Positions 24,454 to 33,147 are shown, counted from the stretch's first letter. The stretch is 64,000 nucleotides of DNA from Variovorax fucosicus (GCF_030316825.1 NZ_JASZYU010000003.1:868001-932000), one strand, 5' to 3'. Program-made: numbers and translations. The notes: generated from the sequence alone by a model not told the origin.

Positions 24454-27351
24454 ATGCCGAACGCCCTGCCCTCCTTCCATGAACTTGAAAACGCCGATGA
24501 GTTCATCGCGCGCCACATCGGCATCGAGGCCGCGGACGAGGCGCGCATGCTGCCCGTCATCGGCTCGGCCACGCGCAAGGAACTGATCGACGGCATCGTG
24601 CCGGCAGCGATCCGGCGCGCGAAACCGATGAACCTGCCGGCACCGGTTTCCGAGGCCGGCGCGCTCGCCGAGCTCAAGGCCATGGCCGCGAAGAACAAGG
24701 TCGCGCGCAACTTCATCGGCCAGGGCTACTACGGCACCCACACGCCCGGCGTGATCCTGCGCAACATTCTCGAGAACCCGGCCTGGTACACCGCCTACAC
24801 GCCCTACCAGGCCGAGATTTCGCAGGGCCGCATGGAAGCGCTGCTGAACTTCCAGACCATGGTGTGCGACCTGACCGGCATGGCGATCGCCAACGCTTCG
24901 ATGCTCGACGAGGCCACCGCCGCGGCCGAGGCCATGACGCTGGCCAAGCGCAGCGTCAAGAACAAGAGCAACGTGTTCCTGGTGGCGGGCGACTGCCATC
25001 CGCAGACCATCGAAGTGCTGCGCACGCGCGCCGCGCCGCTGGGCATCGAGATCAAGGTCAGCACCGCCACCGAAACCCTGCCGCACCTGATGGCGAGCGG
25101 CGAATTCTTCGGTGCCCTCGCGCAGTACCCCGGCACCACCGGCCAGGTGCACGACCTGCGGCCGCTGGCCGGCCATGCCCACGCGATCGGCGCAGCGCTT
25201 TGCGTCGCGGCCGACCTGCTCGCGCTGACCCTGCTCGCGCCCCCGGGCGAATGGGACGCCGACATCGTCTGCGGCACCACGCAGCGCTTCGGCATGCCGA
25301 TGTGCAATGGCGGCCCGCATGCCGCCTACCTGGCCTGCCGCGACGCGTTCAAGCGTTCGCTGCCGGGCCGACTGGTGGGGGTGAGCGTCGATGCGCACGG
25401 TGCGCCGGCCTACCGCCTTGCGCTGCAGACACGCGAGCAGCACATCCGCCGCGAAAAGGCCACGTCGAACATCTGCACGGCGCAGGTGCTGCCCGCGGTG
25501 GTGGCCAGCATGTATGCGGTCTACCACGGGCCGCAGGGGCTCACGCGCATCGCGCAGCGCGTGGCGGCGCTCACCGCGATCCTGGCGCAGGGGCTGGAGC
25601 AGATGGGCCGCGAGCTGGTCAACAGCACCGCCTTCGACTCGCTCACCGTGAAGAGCGGCGACGACACGCAGACCATCCTGGATCGCGCGCAGGCCGCCAG
25701 CGTCAACCTGCGGCACCGGCTGCAGACGCACCTGGGCATCTCGCTCGACGAAACCACCACGCGCAGCGACATCGAAACGCTGTGGGCCCTGTTCGTGCCG
25801 CATGGCACGCCGATGCCACGCTTCGAGCAACTGGCCGACAAGGCCGTGCCGCGCATCCCGGCCGACCTGCGCCGCACCAGCGCGTTCCTGACGCACCCGG
25901 TGTTCAACACGCACAAGAGCGAAACCGCGATGCTGCGCTACATCCGCAGCCTCTCGGACAAGGATCTGGCCCTCGACCGCAGCATGATCCCGCTCGGCAG
26001 CTGCACCATGAAGCTCAATGCCACGAGCGAGATGATCCCGATCACCTGGCCCGAGTTCGCGAACATCCATCCGTTCGCACCGGCCGAGCAACTCAAGGGC
26101 TATGCCGAGCTCGACCAGCAACTGCGCGACTGGCTCTGCGAAGCCACCGGTTACGCCGGCATCAGCCTGCAACCCAACGCCGGCTCGCAGGGCGAGTACG
26201 CGGGCCTGCTCGCAATCAAGGCTTTCCACGCCTCGCGCGGAGAAGAGCGACGCGACATCTGCCTGATCCCCTCGTCGGCCCACGGCACCAACCCGGCGAG
26301 CGCCCAGATGGTTGGCATGCAGGTGGTGGTGACGGCCTGCGACGCGCAGGGCAACGTCGACCTCGACGACCTGAAGCGCGCCTGCGAAAAGCACAGCGAC
26401 AAGCTGGCCGCGGTGATGATCACCTACCCCAGCACGCACGGCGTGTTCGAGACCGGCGTCAAGGCGCTCTGCGAACTCGTGCATTCGCACGGTGGCCGCG
26501 TGTATGTAGACGGCGCCAACATGAACGCGCTGGTCGGCGTGGCGGCGCCGGGCGAGTTCGGCGGCGACGTGAGTCACCTGAACCTGCACAAGACCTTCTG
26601 CATTCCGCACGGCGGCGGCGGCCCGGGTGTCGGCCCGGTGTGCGTGGTGGAAGACCTCGTGCCGTTTCTGCCCGGCCACGCCACGGCTGGCGTCGCATCG
26701 CACGGCGTCGGCGCCGTGTCGGCGGCGCCCCTTGGCAACGCGGCGGTGCTGCCGATCAGCTGGATGTACTGCCGCATGATGGGCGCGGAGGGCCTGCAGG
26801 CCGCCACCGAAACCGCAATCCTGAGCGCCAACTACATCAGCGCGCGGCTGAAAGACCACTACCCCACGCTCTACGCCAGCGCCAACGGCCATGTGGCGCA
26901 CGAGTGCATTCTGGATCTGCGCCCGATCAAGGACGCCTGCGGCGTCACCGCCGAGGACGTGGCCAAGCGCCTGATCGACTACGGCTTCCATGCGCCGACG
27001 TTGAGCTTTCCGGTGCCGGGCACGCTGATGGTGGAGCCGACCGAGAGCGAGCCGTTGGCCGAACTCGACCGCTTCATCGACGCGATGATCGCGATCCGCG
27101 GCGAGATCCGCCGCATCGAGGAAGGTGTCTGGCCGGCGGACGACAACCCGCTCAAGCACGCGCCGCACACCGCGGCCAGCCTGCTCGGCACCGAATGGGC
27201 GCACCCCTATTCGCGCGAACTCGGCGCGTTCCCGCTGGCCTCGCTCAAGCAGGCCAAGTACTGGTCGCCGGTGGGCCGCGTCGACAACGTCTATGGCGAC
27301 CGCAACCTGTTCTGCAGTTGCGTACCGGTGAGCGATTACGAGACTGTCTGA
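24454..27351 (+). CDS. gcvP: Glycine dehydrogenase (decarboxylating), P protein
   Basis: 965 aa, single-chain form as in other proteobacteria. The PLP-binding lysine is K713 in LNLHKTFCIPHGGGG. Also clear are FIGQGYYGTHTPGVI in the N-terminal half and SSAHGTNPASAQM in the C-terminal half. It decarboxylates glycine and loads the aminomethyl group on GcvH. Last gene of the riboswitch-controlled gcvTHP operon; the L protein (lipoamide dehydrogenase) is elsewhere. Confidence 0.97.
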   Translation: MPNALPSFHELENADEFIARHIGIEAADEARMLPVIGSATRKELIDGIVPAAIRRAKPMNLPAPVSEAGALAELKAMAAKNKVARNFIGQGYYGTHTPGVILRNILENPAWYTAYTPYQAEISQGRMEALLNFQTMVCDLTGMAIANASMLDEATAAAEAMTLAKRSVKNKSNVFLVAGDCHPQTIEVLRTRAAPLGIEIKVSTATETLPHLMASGEFFGALAQYPGTTGQVHDLRPLAGHAHAIGAALCVAADLLALTLLAPPGEWDADIVCGTTQRFGMPMCNGGPHAAYLACRDAFKRSLPGRLVGVSVDAHGAPAYRLALQTREQHIRREKATSNICTAQVLPAVVASMYAVYHGPQGLTRIAQRVAALTAILAQGLEQMGRELVNSTAFDSLTVKSGDDTQTILDRAQAASVNLRHRLQTHLGISLDETTTRSDIETLWALFVPHGTPMPRFEQLADKAVPRIPADLRRTSAFLTHPVFNTHKSETAMLRYIRSLSDKDLALDRSMIPLGSCTMKLNATSEMIPITWPEFANIHPFAPAEQLKGYAELDQQLRDWLCEATGYAGISLQPNAGSQGEYAGLLAIKAFHASRGEERRDICLIPSSAHGTNPASAQMVGMQVVVTACDAQGNVDLDDLKRACEKHSDKLAAVMITYPSTHGVFETGVKALCELVHSHGGRVYVDGANMNALVGVAAPGEFGGDVSHLNLHKTFCIPHGGGGPGVGPVCVVEDLVPFLPGHATAGVASHGVGAVSAAPLGNAAVLPISWMYCRMMGAEGLQAATETAILSANYISARLKDHYPTLYASANGHVAHECILDLRPIKDACGVTAEDVAKRLIDYGFHAPTLSFPVPGTLMVEPTESEPLAELDRFIDAMIAIRGEIRRIEEGVWPADDNPLKHAPHTAASLLGTEWAHPYSRELGAFPLASLKQAKYWSPVGRVDNVYGDRNLFCSCVPVSDYETV

Positions 27352-27383
27352 GACCGGGGCAGGCCCCTTCCAGGATCACCGAA

Positions 27384-27399
27384 CGTGCGGTGGCGCACA
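27384..27399. promoter_or_regulatory. Candidate Crp/Fnr-type palindrome before small ORFs
   Basis: CGTGCGGT-GGCGCACA. Its half-sites resemble TGTGCGGT, as do those of the palindrome at 29552-29567 upstream of the tandem Crp/Fnr genes. It lies 38 nt before the 27-codon ORF with a near-perfect ribosome site. Confidence 0.4.
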
Positions 27400-27437
27400 G
27401 ACTGGCCGGCTTCGCCCTCGTATAAGGAGGTAGGCCG

Positions 27438-27521
27438 ATGCAGGATCCCGAACGGATCCGCGCCGACCGGCAGACAACCCATCTGCAACCTGTCGACCTG
27501 AGCGAGAGGAAGCCGCCATGA
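27438..27521 (+). CDS. Small ORF, 27 aa, with very strong ribosome site
   Basis: Begins MQDPERIRADRQ and ends DLSERKPP; highly charged, no membrane segment. AAGGAGGT lies 7 nt before the ATG, one of the best Shine-Dalgarno matches in the window. Its TGA overlaps the ATG of the next ORF (ATGA), so the two are translationally coupled. It could be a small protein or a leader that drives translation of the next gene. No known family. Confidence 0.55.
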   Translation: MQDPERIRADRQTTHLQPVDLSERKPP

Positions 27522-27928
27522 TCCATACGTTTCCATTGCCCACTGCTTCGGGCAGGGCCGGAACGGCAAAGTTGGTTCTGAGCCTGGCGCGGATCGGTGC
27601 CCTTCCCTTCGGTCGCCTGCTCAAGCCCGACGACACCACATCGCCATTCGCCCCCACGCGTGCGACCGCTCCGGCCATGGATCCCGAAGACTGGGACGCG
27701 CTCTTCCTCGCGGTTGCAGCAAGGATACGCAGCACCGCGCAGCCGAAGTTGACCCTATGCACGTCGACAGAGCACAAGACCGTCGCCGACATGCGAACCG
27801 TCATGCTCGAGTGCGCGGAGGCGCTCGAACAGCTGCATGCGGCGCTGGCGTGCGAACGGGCCGACGCAACAATCCGCGCTCCGGCGACCCAACCAGACAT
27901 CGTCTATCAGCCCAAGATGTCGGCGTAG
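27518..27928 (+). CDS. Hypothetical protein
   Basis: 136 aa, not recognised. No signal peptide; residues ~20-35 are mildly hydrophobic, and the C-terminal half (MRTVMLECAEALEQLHAALACERA) looks like one long helix, given here as MRTVMLECAEALEQL. GAGAGGAAG precedes the ATG and the start overlaps the stop of the 27-codon ORF. The 3' end overlaps the convergent Crp/Fnr gene by 22 nt. The operon may be under the same Crp/Fnr-type control as the neighbours. Confidence 0.55.
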   Translation: MIHTFPLPTASGRAGTAKLVLSLARIGALPFGRLLKPDDTTSPFAPTRATAPAMDPEDWDALFLAVAARIRSTAQPKLTLCTSTEHKTVADMRTVMLECAEALEQLHAALACERADATIRAPATQPDIVYQPKMSA

Positions 27929-28728
27929 CCCTTGCTGTCGGCGGCGTAGCAACTGCACGCGGCCTCTTCGAGCCCATGACGATCCAGCACGGACACCTCT
28001 CCGCGGTGGTATTCGATCAGCCCGCCGCGCTGCAATGCGCTGGCGGCCGTGGTGATGCCCACGCGCCGAACACCCAGCATGTAGGCGAGGAACTCGTGGG
28101 TGACGTGGAAATGGTCGGCGTGCGCGCGATCCTGGCTCATCAGGAGCCAGCGTGCGAGACGCGGGCCGACCTGGTGAAAGCGCAGGCAGGCGGCAGACGA
28201 CGCCAGCTGGGCCATCAACACATAGACGTAGCGGTGCAAACTGCGTTGCAGCGGAGCACTTCGCAACAGCTCTTTCCGGAAGTCGCGTGCGGTGATGCGC
28301 CACGCCGCGCCGGCACCCTGTACCAACCCATGCAACGGCGCCGTCGTGACACCCAGCACGAGTTGCGCACCCAGCATGCCTTCGCGCCCCACCATGCCGA
28401 CCTCCACGCCGGCACCGCCGTCGGTGCGCGCCACCAGCGAAATGAATCCGTCTTTGGGAAAGTAGACATGGCGGGTCGGCTCGCCGGGCTCGCAAAGCAC
28501 TTTCGCCAGGACCAGCTCGATCGGTTCGCACACCGACAGGATGCTCAATCGATCCTTGCGGGGAAGTCGTGCGATCAGTTGATTCTCGGCATTGGCCAAT
28601 TGGGCAGTCGTCAGGTTGCTGCCGCTCGGGTGATGAGGCTCGCACCGATCGCCCTGCCTGCGTGCGCAGTTCCGGTCGGTTCGGACAGTGTGTTCCCTAT
28701 CCCGGGCAAAAACCGTCCGGCAGCGCAC
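27907..28728 (-). CDS. Crp/Fnr-family regulator, second of a tandem pair
   Basis: 273 aa with a GTG start. The cyclic-nucleotide-binding-like domain (residues ~50-160) has HVYFPKDGFISLVAR; the C-terminal winged helix has THEFLAYMLGVRRVGITTAASAL. The iron-sulfur cysteines of Fnr are absent. It begins 15 nt after the stop of the first copy, so the two form an operon. The N-terminal ~35 residues lack similarity to the sister protein, and a later non-ATG start is possible, so the 5' end is uncertain. Signal unknown. Confidence 0.82.
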   Translation of the reverse strand: MRCRTVFARDREHTVRTDRNCARRQGDRCEPHHPSGSNLTTAQLANAENQLIARLPRKDRLSILSVCEPIELVLAKVLCEPGEPTRHVYFPKDGFISLVARTDGGAGVEVGMVGREGMLGAQLVLGVTTAPLHGLVQGAGAAWRITARDFRKELLRSAPLQRSLHRYVYVLMAQLASSAACLRFHQVGPRLARWLLMSQDRAHADHFHVTHEFLAYMLGVRRVGITTAASALQRGGLIEYHRGEVSVLDRHGLEEAACSCYAADSKGYADILG

Positions 28729-28743
28729 AAATGGCGGATTTCA

Positions 28744-29460
28744 CTAGGTTGCGCACTTCTCGGGCAGCAGCCGGTCGTATTCCTTCTTCACCACCGCGTA
28801 GCACTCGCAGGTGCGCTCTTCCAGGCCGGGGCGGTCCAGCACCGAGATGCGGCCGCGCGAATAGCTGATCAGCCCGGCCTTTTGCAGCTTGAGTGCGCTT
28901 TCCGTCACGCCCTCGCGCCGAACGCCGAGCATGTTGGCGATCAGTTCCTGCGTCATCACCAGTTCGTCGCCCTGCAGCCTGTCCAGGCTCAGCAGCAGCC
29001 AGCGGCACAGTTGCTGGTCCAGGGAGTGGTGGCGGTTGCACACCGCCGTTTGCGCCATCTGCGTGATGAGTGCCTGGGTGTAGCGCAGCAGCAGGTGAAG
29101 CACGGGCGCACGGACGAACTCTTCCTTGATCGTCTTCGCCTTGAGCCGCAAGCCGTGGCCTGCGCTCTGGACCACGGCGCGGCTCGGTGTCGATTCCCCA
29201 CCCATGAAGAGCGAGATGCCGACGACTCCTTCATTGCCAACCACCGCGATCTCGGCGGATGCACCGTTCTCCATCACGTAGAGCAACGAGACGATGGCGG
29301 TGGTCGGAAAGTAGACGTGGCTCAGCGTGCTGCCCGATTCGTACAGCACTTTCCCGAGCGGCATCTCGACCTCCTCGAGCTGCGGCAGCCAACGCTGCCA
29401 GTCGGCCTCCGGCAGCGCCGCCAGCAGGTGATTTTTTGGGGGGGTGGGCGCAACGGCCAT
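28744..29460 (-). CDS. Crp/Fnr-family regulator, first of a tandem pair
   Basis: 238 aa. Sensor domain with HVYFPTTAIVSLLYVMENG, then helix-turn-helix TQELIANMLGVRREGVTESALKL. About 40 percent like its tandem partner by eye. The ATG at 29460 follows GGAAG and is supported by the N-terminus MAVAPTPPKNHLL. Codons 6-10 contain a C7A6 homopolymer pair (29432-29444), an unusual tract that invites slippage. A palindrome at 29552-29567 lies 92 nt upstream. No Fnr-type cysteine cluster, so redox sensing by Fe-S is unlikely. Confidence 0.87.
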   Translation of the reverse strand: MAVAPTPPKNHLLAALPEADWQRWLPQLEEVEMPLGKVLYESGSTLSHVYFPTTAIVSLLYVMENGASAEIAVVGNEGVVGISLFMGGESTPSRAVVQSAGHGLRLKAKTIKEEFVRAPVLHLLLRYTQALITQMAQTAVCNRHHSLDQQLCRWLLLSLDRLQGDELVMTQELIANMLGVRREGVTESALKLQKAGLISYSRGRISVLDRPGLEERTCECYAVVKKEYDRLLPEKCAT

Positions 29461-29551
29461 CAAGCAACTTCCAGTCAGCGCGGGCTTGCAGGATGCCGGG
29501 CCGGCTCCTGCGCTACGCCGGCCCAGTATGGCAGTGATGGCACCCCCGTTG

Positions 29552-29567
29552 TGTACGGTACCGCACA
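29552..29567. promoter_or_regulatory. Candidate Crp/Fnr-type operator
   Basis: TGTACGGT-ACCGCACA, within the larger near-palindrome 29550-29569 (TGTGT ... ACACA). It is in the 109-nt gap upstream of the tandem Crp/Fnr operon. Half-site consensus TGTRCGGT is shared with 27384-27399, which suggests autoregulation plus control of the small-ORF operon. Confidence 0.5.
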
Positions 29568-29569
29568 CA

Positions 29570-30454
29570 CTACCTCTTGCCCACCGCGCCGGCCACCACA
29601 CCGGCCCGGAACTCGATCAATTTGGCCTTCAGCCGCTTCTCGTTGGCCGGCCCCATGCGCACCAGCATCTTCTGCCCGGCAGAAAGCGCCTCCAGTTGCG
29701 GGTCGGCAAACTCGTAGCGCGTCCAAGGCTGCGCCGAGGGGATTTCGCCTTTCACCTCGGTCAGTTTGACCTGCAGCGGCCCGGCCGGTTCCGGCGCCTG
29801 CAGCAGATGGTCGATCACAGCCACGAGGCGGTCGTTGAAGTAGCGCTTGGGGTAGCCCAACTCCTCATAGGCCTGCTGGAAGCGCGGATAGAGCTGGATA
29901 TAGACCGCCACGGCCTTCGCCGTATCGACCTTGTCCACGAACGCCACGAAGGGCGCGTAGCGGCTGGCGTTGTCGGGGCTGATGCGCTGCGGGTCGGCGC
30001 CCTCGCCCGTGGTTGCAAAGCGCTTGGGCGTCGGCTGCACCGGCCACATGCGGGCTGCGGCCTGTTCGCGCGGCAGGCTGTCGACCGTGGCGACCAGGCG
30101 CCGCGCGAAGCCGTCGATCTGCAGAAACGATGCGACGGCCGGCTGCCCCAGCAACGCGGCGAGCGCCTGCGCCACCTGCGCGTCGGCATCGGCCGGCGGC
30201 GATGTGTCGGCCGGCGCGTCGATCGGGAACTGCGGGCCGCTCGCCACGGGCGCCGTGGGCGGCGGCGTGCCGTCGGTGGGCGGAGCGCTGGCAGCCGGAG
30301 GGGCGACGGCAGGGGCCGGCGCTTGCCGCTGCGTGCTGTACCACCACCATGCGGCGGCAGCGACAGCCACAACGACCAGCAGGCCGATGATGGTGCGCGA
30401 GGCGGTGGCGTCGCGCTGCACGGGCCTGAACTCTGCGGGATCTCGCTCTGACAT
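29570..30454 (-). CDS. DUF3014 membrane-anchored protein
   Basis: 294 aa. One membrane segment near the N-terminus (IIGLLVVVAVAAAAWWWY), a Pro/Ala-rich linker (residues ~45-85), then a ~200-residue periplasmic domain with the DUF3014 pattern (FVDKVDTAKAVAVYIQLYP, YFNDRLVAVIDHLL). Function unknown. Two ATGs six bases apart are possible; the one at 30454 has the better spacing (9 nt) to AGGAG. It stands alone, between the Crp pair and the Lrp gene on the same strand. Confidence 0.82.
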   Translation of the reverse strand: MSERDPAEFRPVQRDATASRTIIGLLVVVAVAAAAWWWYSTQRQAPAPAVAPPAASAPPTDGTPPPTAPVASGPQFPIDAPADTSPPADADAQVAQALAALLGQPAVASFLQIDGFARRLVATVDSLPREQAAARMWPVQPTPKRFATTGEGADPQRISPDNASRYAPFVAFVDKVDTAKAVAVYIQLYPRFQQAYEELGYPKRYFNDRLVAVIDHLLQAPEPAGPLQVKLTEVKGEIPSAQPWTRYEFADPQLEALSAGQKMLVRMGPANEKRLKAKLIEFRAGVVAGAVGKR

Positions 30455-30559
30455 CTTCATTCGCTCCTTGCTGCCGCATTTGCTTCGAAGCGTCCATTGG
30501 AAACCCGCGCCGCACGGGGCACGTAACCTCGTGTGAACCGGACGGCCGCAGGCGAGGCG

Positions 30560-30982
30560 TCAGACCTTGTGCGTCGACAGCAGGATGCTGGTTTCGGTGT
30601 TCGAAACACCGGGAATCGCGCGGACGGCATTGAGCACCTGGTCGAACGCTTCCAGCGTGTCGGCGCGCAACTCGGCCATCAGATCCCAGCGCCCGTTGGT
30701 CGTGTGCAGCGCCACCACGTTCGGGTTGCCGCGCAGCGCGCGCCGCACCTCATCGCCGCGCGGGCCGTCGATGGCGATGCTGGTGATCGCGCGGATGCGG
30801 TGCCCTTCCGCTTCAGGCCGCAACCGCACCGTGTAGCCGACGATGGTGCCGTCGGCCTCCAGCTTGCCGATGCGGTTTTGCACGGTGGCCCGCGCCACGC
30901 GCAGCTTCTTCGCGAGCGCCACCACCGGCATGCGGGCGTTGTCGCGTAGCAGTGCGAGGAGTTGCCGGTCGGTATCGTCCAC
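30560..30982 (-). CDS. Lrp/AsnC-family regulator
   Basis: 140 aa, GTG start. N-terminal helix-turn-helix (ALAKKLRVARATVQNRIGKL) and a C-terminal RAM ligand domain. It is divergent from ocd-ctlX across a 120-nt AT-rich region with an inverted repeat TTGCCAG/CTGGCAA at 30994-31042. Inference: it regulates citrulline/ornithine catabolism, as Lrp-type regulators beside ornithine cyclodeaminase genes often do, probably with an amino acid as ligand. Confidence 0.88.
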   Translation of the reverse strand: MDDTDRQLLALLRDNARMPVVALAKKLRVARATVQNRIGKLEADGTIVGYTVRLRPEAEGHRIRAITSIAIDGPRGDEVRRALRGNPNVVALHTTNGRWDLMAELRADTLEAFDQVLNAVRAIPGVSNTETSILLSTHKV

Positions 30983-30993
30983 GATTAATCAAT

Positions 30994-31042
30994 TTGCCAG
31001 TTTTATCGAGCTAAATGTAATTAACACCGTTAAATCTGGCAA
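30994..31042. promoter_or_regulatory. AT-rich divergent promoter region with inverted repeat
   Basis: TTGCCAG (30994-31000) and CTGGCAA (31036-31042) flank a 35-nt AT-rich stretch between the Lrp gene and ocd. The AT content is far above the window's average, as expected for a promoter with Lrp binding. Operator role inferred. Confidence 0.4.
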
Positions 31043-31102
31043 GTTGCATGCTTCACTTTGGCATGACGGGCAGGAACAATGGAGGCAAATCAGGAGCATC
31101 CC

Positions 31103-32152
31103 ATGACTCGTTTCGTAGACGTTCCCACCATGTCCCGGCTTGTTCAGGACATAGGCGTCGCACCCTTCATCGGCGAGCTGTCGCACGCCATCGAGCAAGA
31201 CTTTGTCCACTGGGCCGACTTCGACAAGTCGGCGCGCGTCGCCAACCATTCCGACATCGGCGTGATCGAGCTGATGCCGGTGTCGAACGCGAAGAGCTAC
31301 GCGTTCAAGTACGTCAACGGCCACCCCGGCAACACTGCGCAAGGGCTCTACACCGTGATGGCCTTCGGTGTGCTGGCGGATGTGGAAACCGGCTACCCGG
31401 TGCTGTTGTCGGAGCTGACAGTGGCAACCGCCTTGCGCACCTGCGCGACGTCGTTGATGGCAGCACGCGCACTGGCGCGGCCCGATGCGCGCCGCATGGC
31501 GCTGATCGGCAACGGCGCGCAAAGCGAGTTCCAGGCGCTCGCCTTCCACAGCCATCTGGGCATCGAGGAAATCGCGGTGTACGACGTGGACGCCCGCGCC
31601 ACCGACAAGCTGGTGCGCAACCTGTCGGCCTGGCCGTCGCTCAAGGTCGTGCGCGCCAGATCCACCGCGGAGGCGGTGCGCGGAGCCGACATCGTGACCA
31701 CCGTCACCGCCGACAAGGCCTATGCCACCATCCTCACCCCCGGAATGATCGAGCCCGGCATGCACATCAATGCCGTTGGCGGCGATTGCCCCGGCAAAAC
31801 CGAACTACATGCCGACGTGCTGCGCGGCGCGCGGGTGTTCGTGGAGTACGAGCCGCAAACCCGCATCGAGGGCGACATCCAGCAACTGCCGAAAGACTTT
31901 CCGGTGGTCGACCTGTGGCGCGTGCTCGCCGGCACCGAAGCCGGGCGCCAGCATGGCGGGCAGGTCACGGTGTTCGATTCGGTCGGTTTCGCGCTCGAGG
32001 ACTATTCCACGCTGCGCTACGTGCTCGACCAGGCCACCCGGCGCAACATGGGAGTCGAGGTCGAACTGGTGCCGTGGGCCGATGACCCGAAAGACCTGTT
32101 CCGCTACACCCGCGCCGGCGCCTCGCGCACCGTGATGCGCCGTGTCGCCTGA
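31103..32152 (+). CDS. ocd: Ornithine cyclodeaminase
   Basis: 349 aa, ornithine cyclodeaminase/mu-crystallin family. NAD-binding motif IGNGAQSEFQALAF with VYDVD after the second strand; substrate region with KSYAFKYVNGHPGN. The enzyme converts L-ornithine to proline and ammonia. The ATG at 31103 is preferred over 31079 because AGGAG lies 7 nt before it. It is followed by ctlX with overlapping or near-overlapping ends, which makes a route from citrulline to ornithine to proline likely. Confidence 0.9.
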   Translation: MTRFVDVPTMSRLVQDIGVAPFIGELSHAIEQDFVHWADFDKSARVANHSDIGVIELMPVSNAKSYAFKYVNGHPGNTAQGLYTVMAFGVLADVETGYPVLLSELTVATALRTCATSLMAARALARPDARRMALIGNGAQSEFQALAFHSHLGIEEIAVYDVDARATDKLVRNLSAWPSLKVVRARSTAEAVRGADIVTTVTADKAYATILTPGMIEPGMHINAVGGDCPGKTELHADVLRGARVFVEYEPQTRIEGDIQQLPKDFPVVDLWRVLAGTEAGRQHGGQVTVFDSVGFALEDYSTLRYVLDQATRRNMGVEVELVPWADDPKDLFRYTRAGASRTVMRRVA

Positions 32153-32162
32153 GGACGGCACC

Positions 32163-33113
32163 GTGTTGTCCCGCCTTCCGTCGATCCAGGCGCCCAGCGC
32201 GGTGGTGATGATCCGTCCGCATCGCTTTACGCCGAACCCGCAAACCGCCGCCGACAACGCCTTCCAGCACGCGGCCGACCTGGCATCTGCACAAGCCGTC
32301 GCCGAGGCGGCCCATGCCGAGGTCGGCGCGGCCGCGCAGCGCCTCGAGCACGAAGGCGTTCGGGTGCATCTGTTCGAAGACCGCGGCGAGCGCGACACGC
32401 CCGATTCGGTGTTCCCCAACAACTGGTTCTCGACCCATCCGGGCGGCCATGTCGCGCTGTACCCGATGTATTCGCCGAACCGCCGCCGCGAGCGCCGCGG
32501 CGAGGTGATCGAGATGCTCAAGGCCGAGTACCGCGTGCAGGACGTGATCGACTATTCCGGCCTGGAGCACGACGGCCTGTTTCTCGAAGGCACCGGCGCG
32601 ATGGTGCTCGACCACGTGGCGCGCGTCGCCTACACGGCGCGCTCGAACCGCGCCGATCCGGTGGCGCTGGAGCGCTTCAGCACGCACTTCAACTTCGAGC
32701 CGATGCTGTTCGACACGGCCGACGAGGCCGGCCGGCCGATCTATCACACCAACGTGCTGATGTGCGTGGCCACGGCGTTCGCGATGGTCGGCCTCGACCT
32801 CATTCCCGACCGCAGCCGTGCCGCCGAAGTACGGGCCCGGCTGGAGGAGTCGGGCCGCGAGGTGATCGCGCTGAGCGCACAGCAGATCGCCGAGTTCGCC
32901 GGCAACGCAATCGAGCTGTCGGGCCGCGAAGGCCGCATTCTTGCGCTGTCGCAGCGCGCCGCCGACAGCCTGAGCCCCGCGCAGAAAGCGGCGATCGGGC
33001 GCACCGCCCGCCTGGTGCCGCTGTCGGTGCCGACCATCGAGATGGCTGGCGGCTCGGTGCGCTGCATGATCGCCGGCATCCACCTGTCGCCCAGGCACGG
33101 CCGCGTTCACTGA
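32163..33113 (+). CDS. ctlX: Citrulline hydrolase-type amidinotransferase (CtlX)
   Basis: 316 aa of the guanidino-modifying (pentein) fold. Likely catalytic residues: Cys in GGSVRCMIAGIHLSP, His in YHTNVLMCV, acidic residues in DSVFPNNWFST and EGTGAM. The CtlX group turns citrulline into ornithine. The start is uncertain: GTG 32163 has GAGGA 7 nt upstream, while GTG 32142 would overlap ocd by 11 nt without a ribosome site. Its place after ocd supports the pathway. Other guanidino substrates cannot be excluded. Confidence 0.78.
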   Translation: MLSRLPSIQAPSAVVMIRPHRFTPNPQTAADNAFQHAADLASAQAVAEAAHAEVGAAAQRLEHEGVRVHLFEDRGERDTPDSVFPNNWFSTHPGGHVALYPMYSPNRRRERRGEVIEMLKAEYRVQDVIDYSGLEHDGLFLEGTGAMVLDHVARVAYTARSNRADPVALERFSTHFNFEPMLFDTADEAGRPIYHTNVLMCVATAFAMVGLDLIPDRSRAAEVRARLEESGREVIALSAQQIAEFAGNAIELSGREGRILALSQRAADSLSPAQKAAIGRTARLVPLSVPTIEMAGGSVRCMIAGIHLSPRHGRVH

Positions 33114-33147
33114 CCTGAAGCGCCGTCGGGCACGGTATCGTGGAGCC

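Noticed and set aside
24418..27204. 928-codon minus-strand frame opposite gcvP
   Set aside because: Antisense shadow of a highly conserved gene; no domain recognisable.
27355..27368. GGGGC/GCCCC inverted repeat after gcvP as a terminator
   Set aside because: The loop would be only 2-4 nt and no T-run follows; too weak to call.
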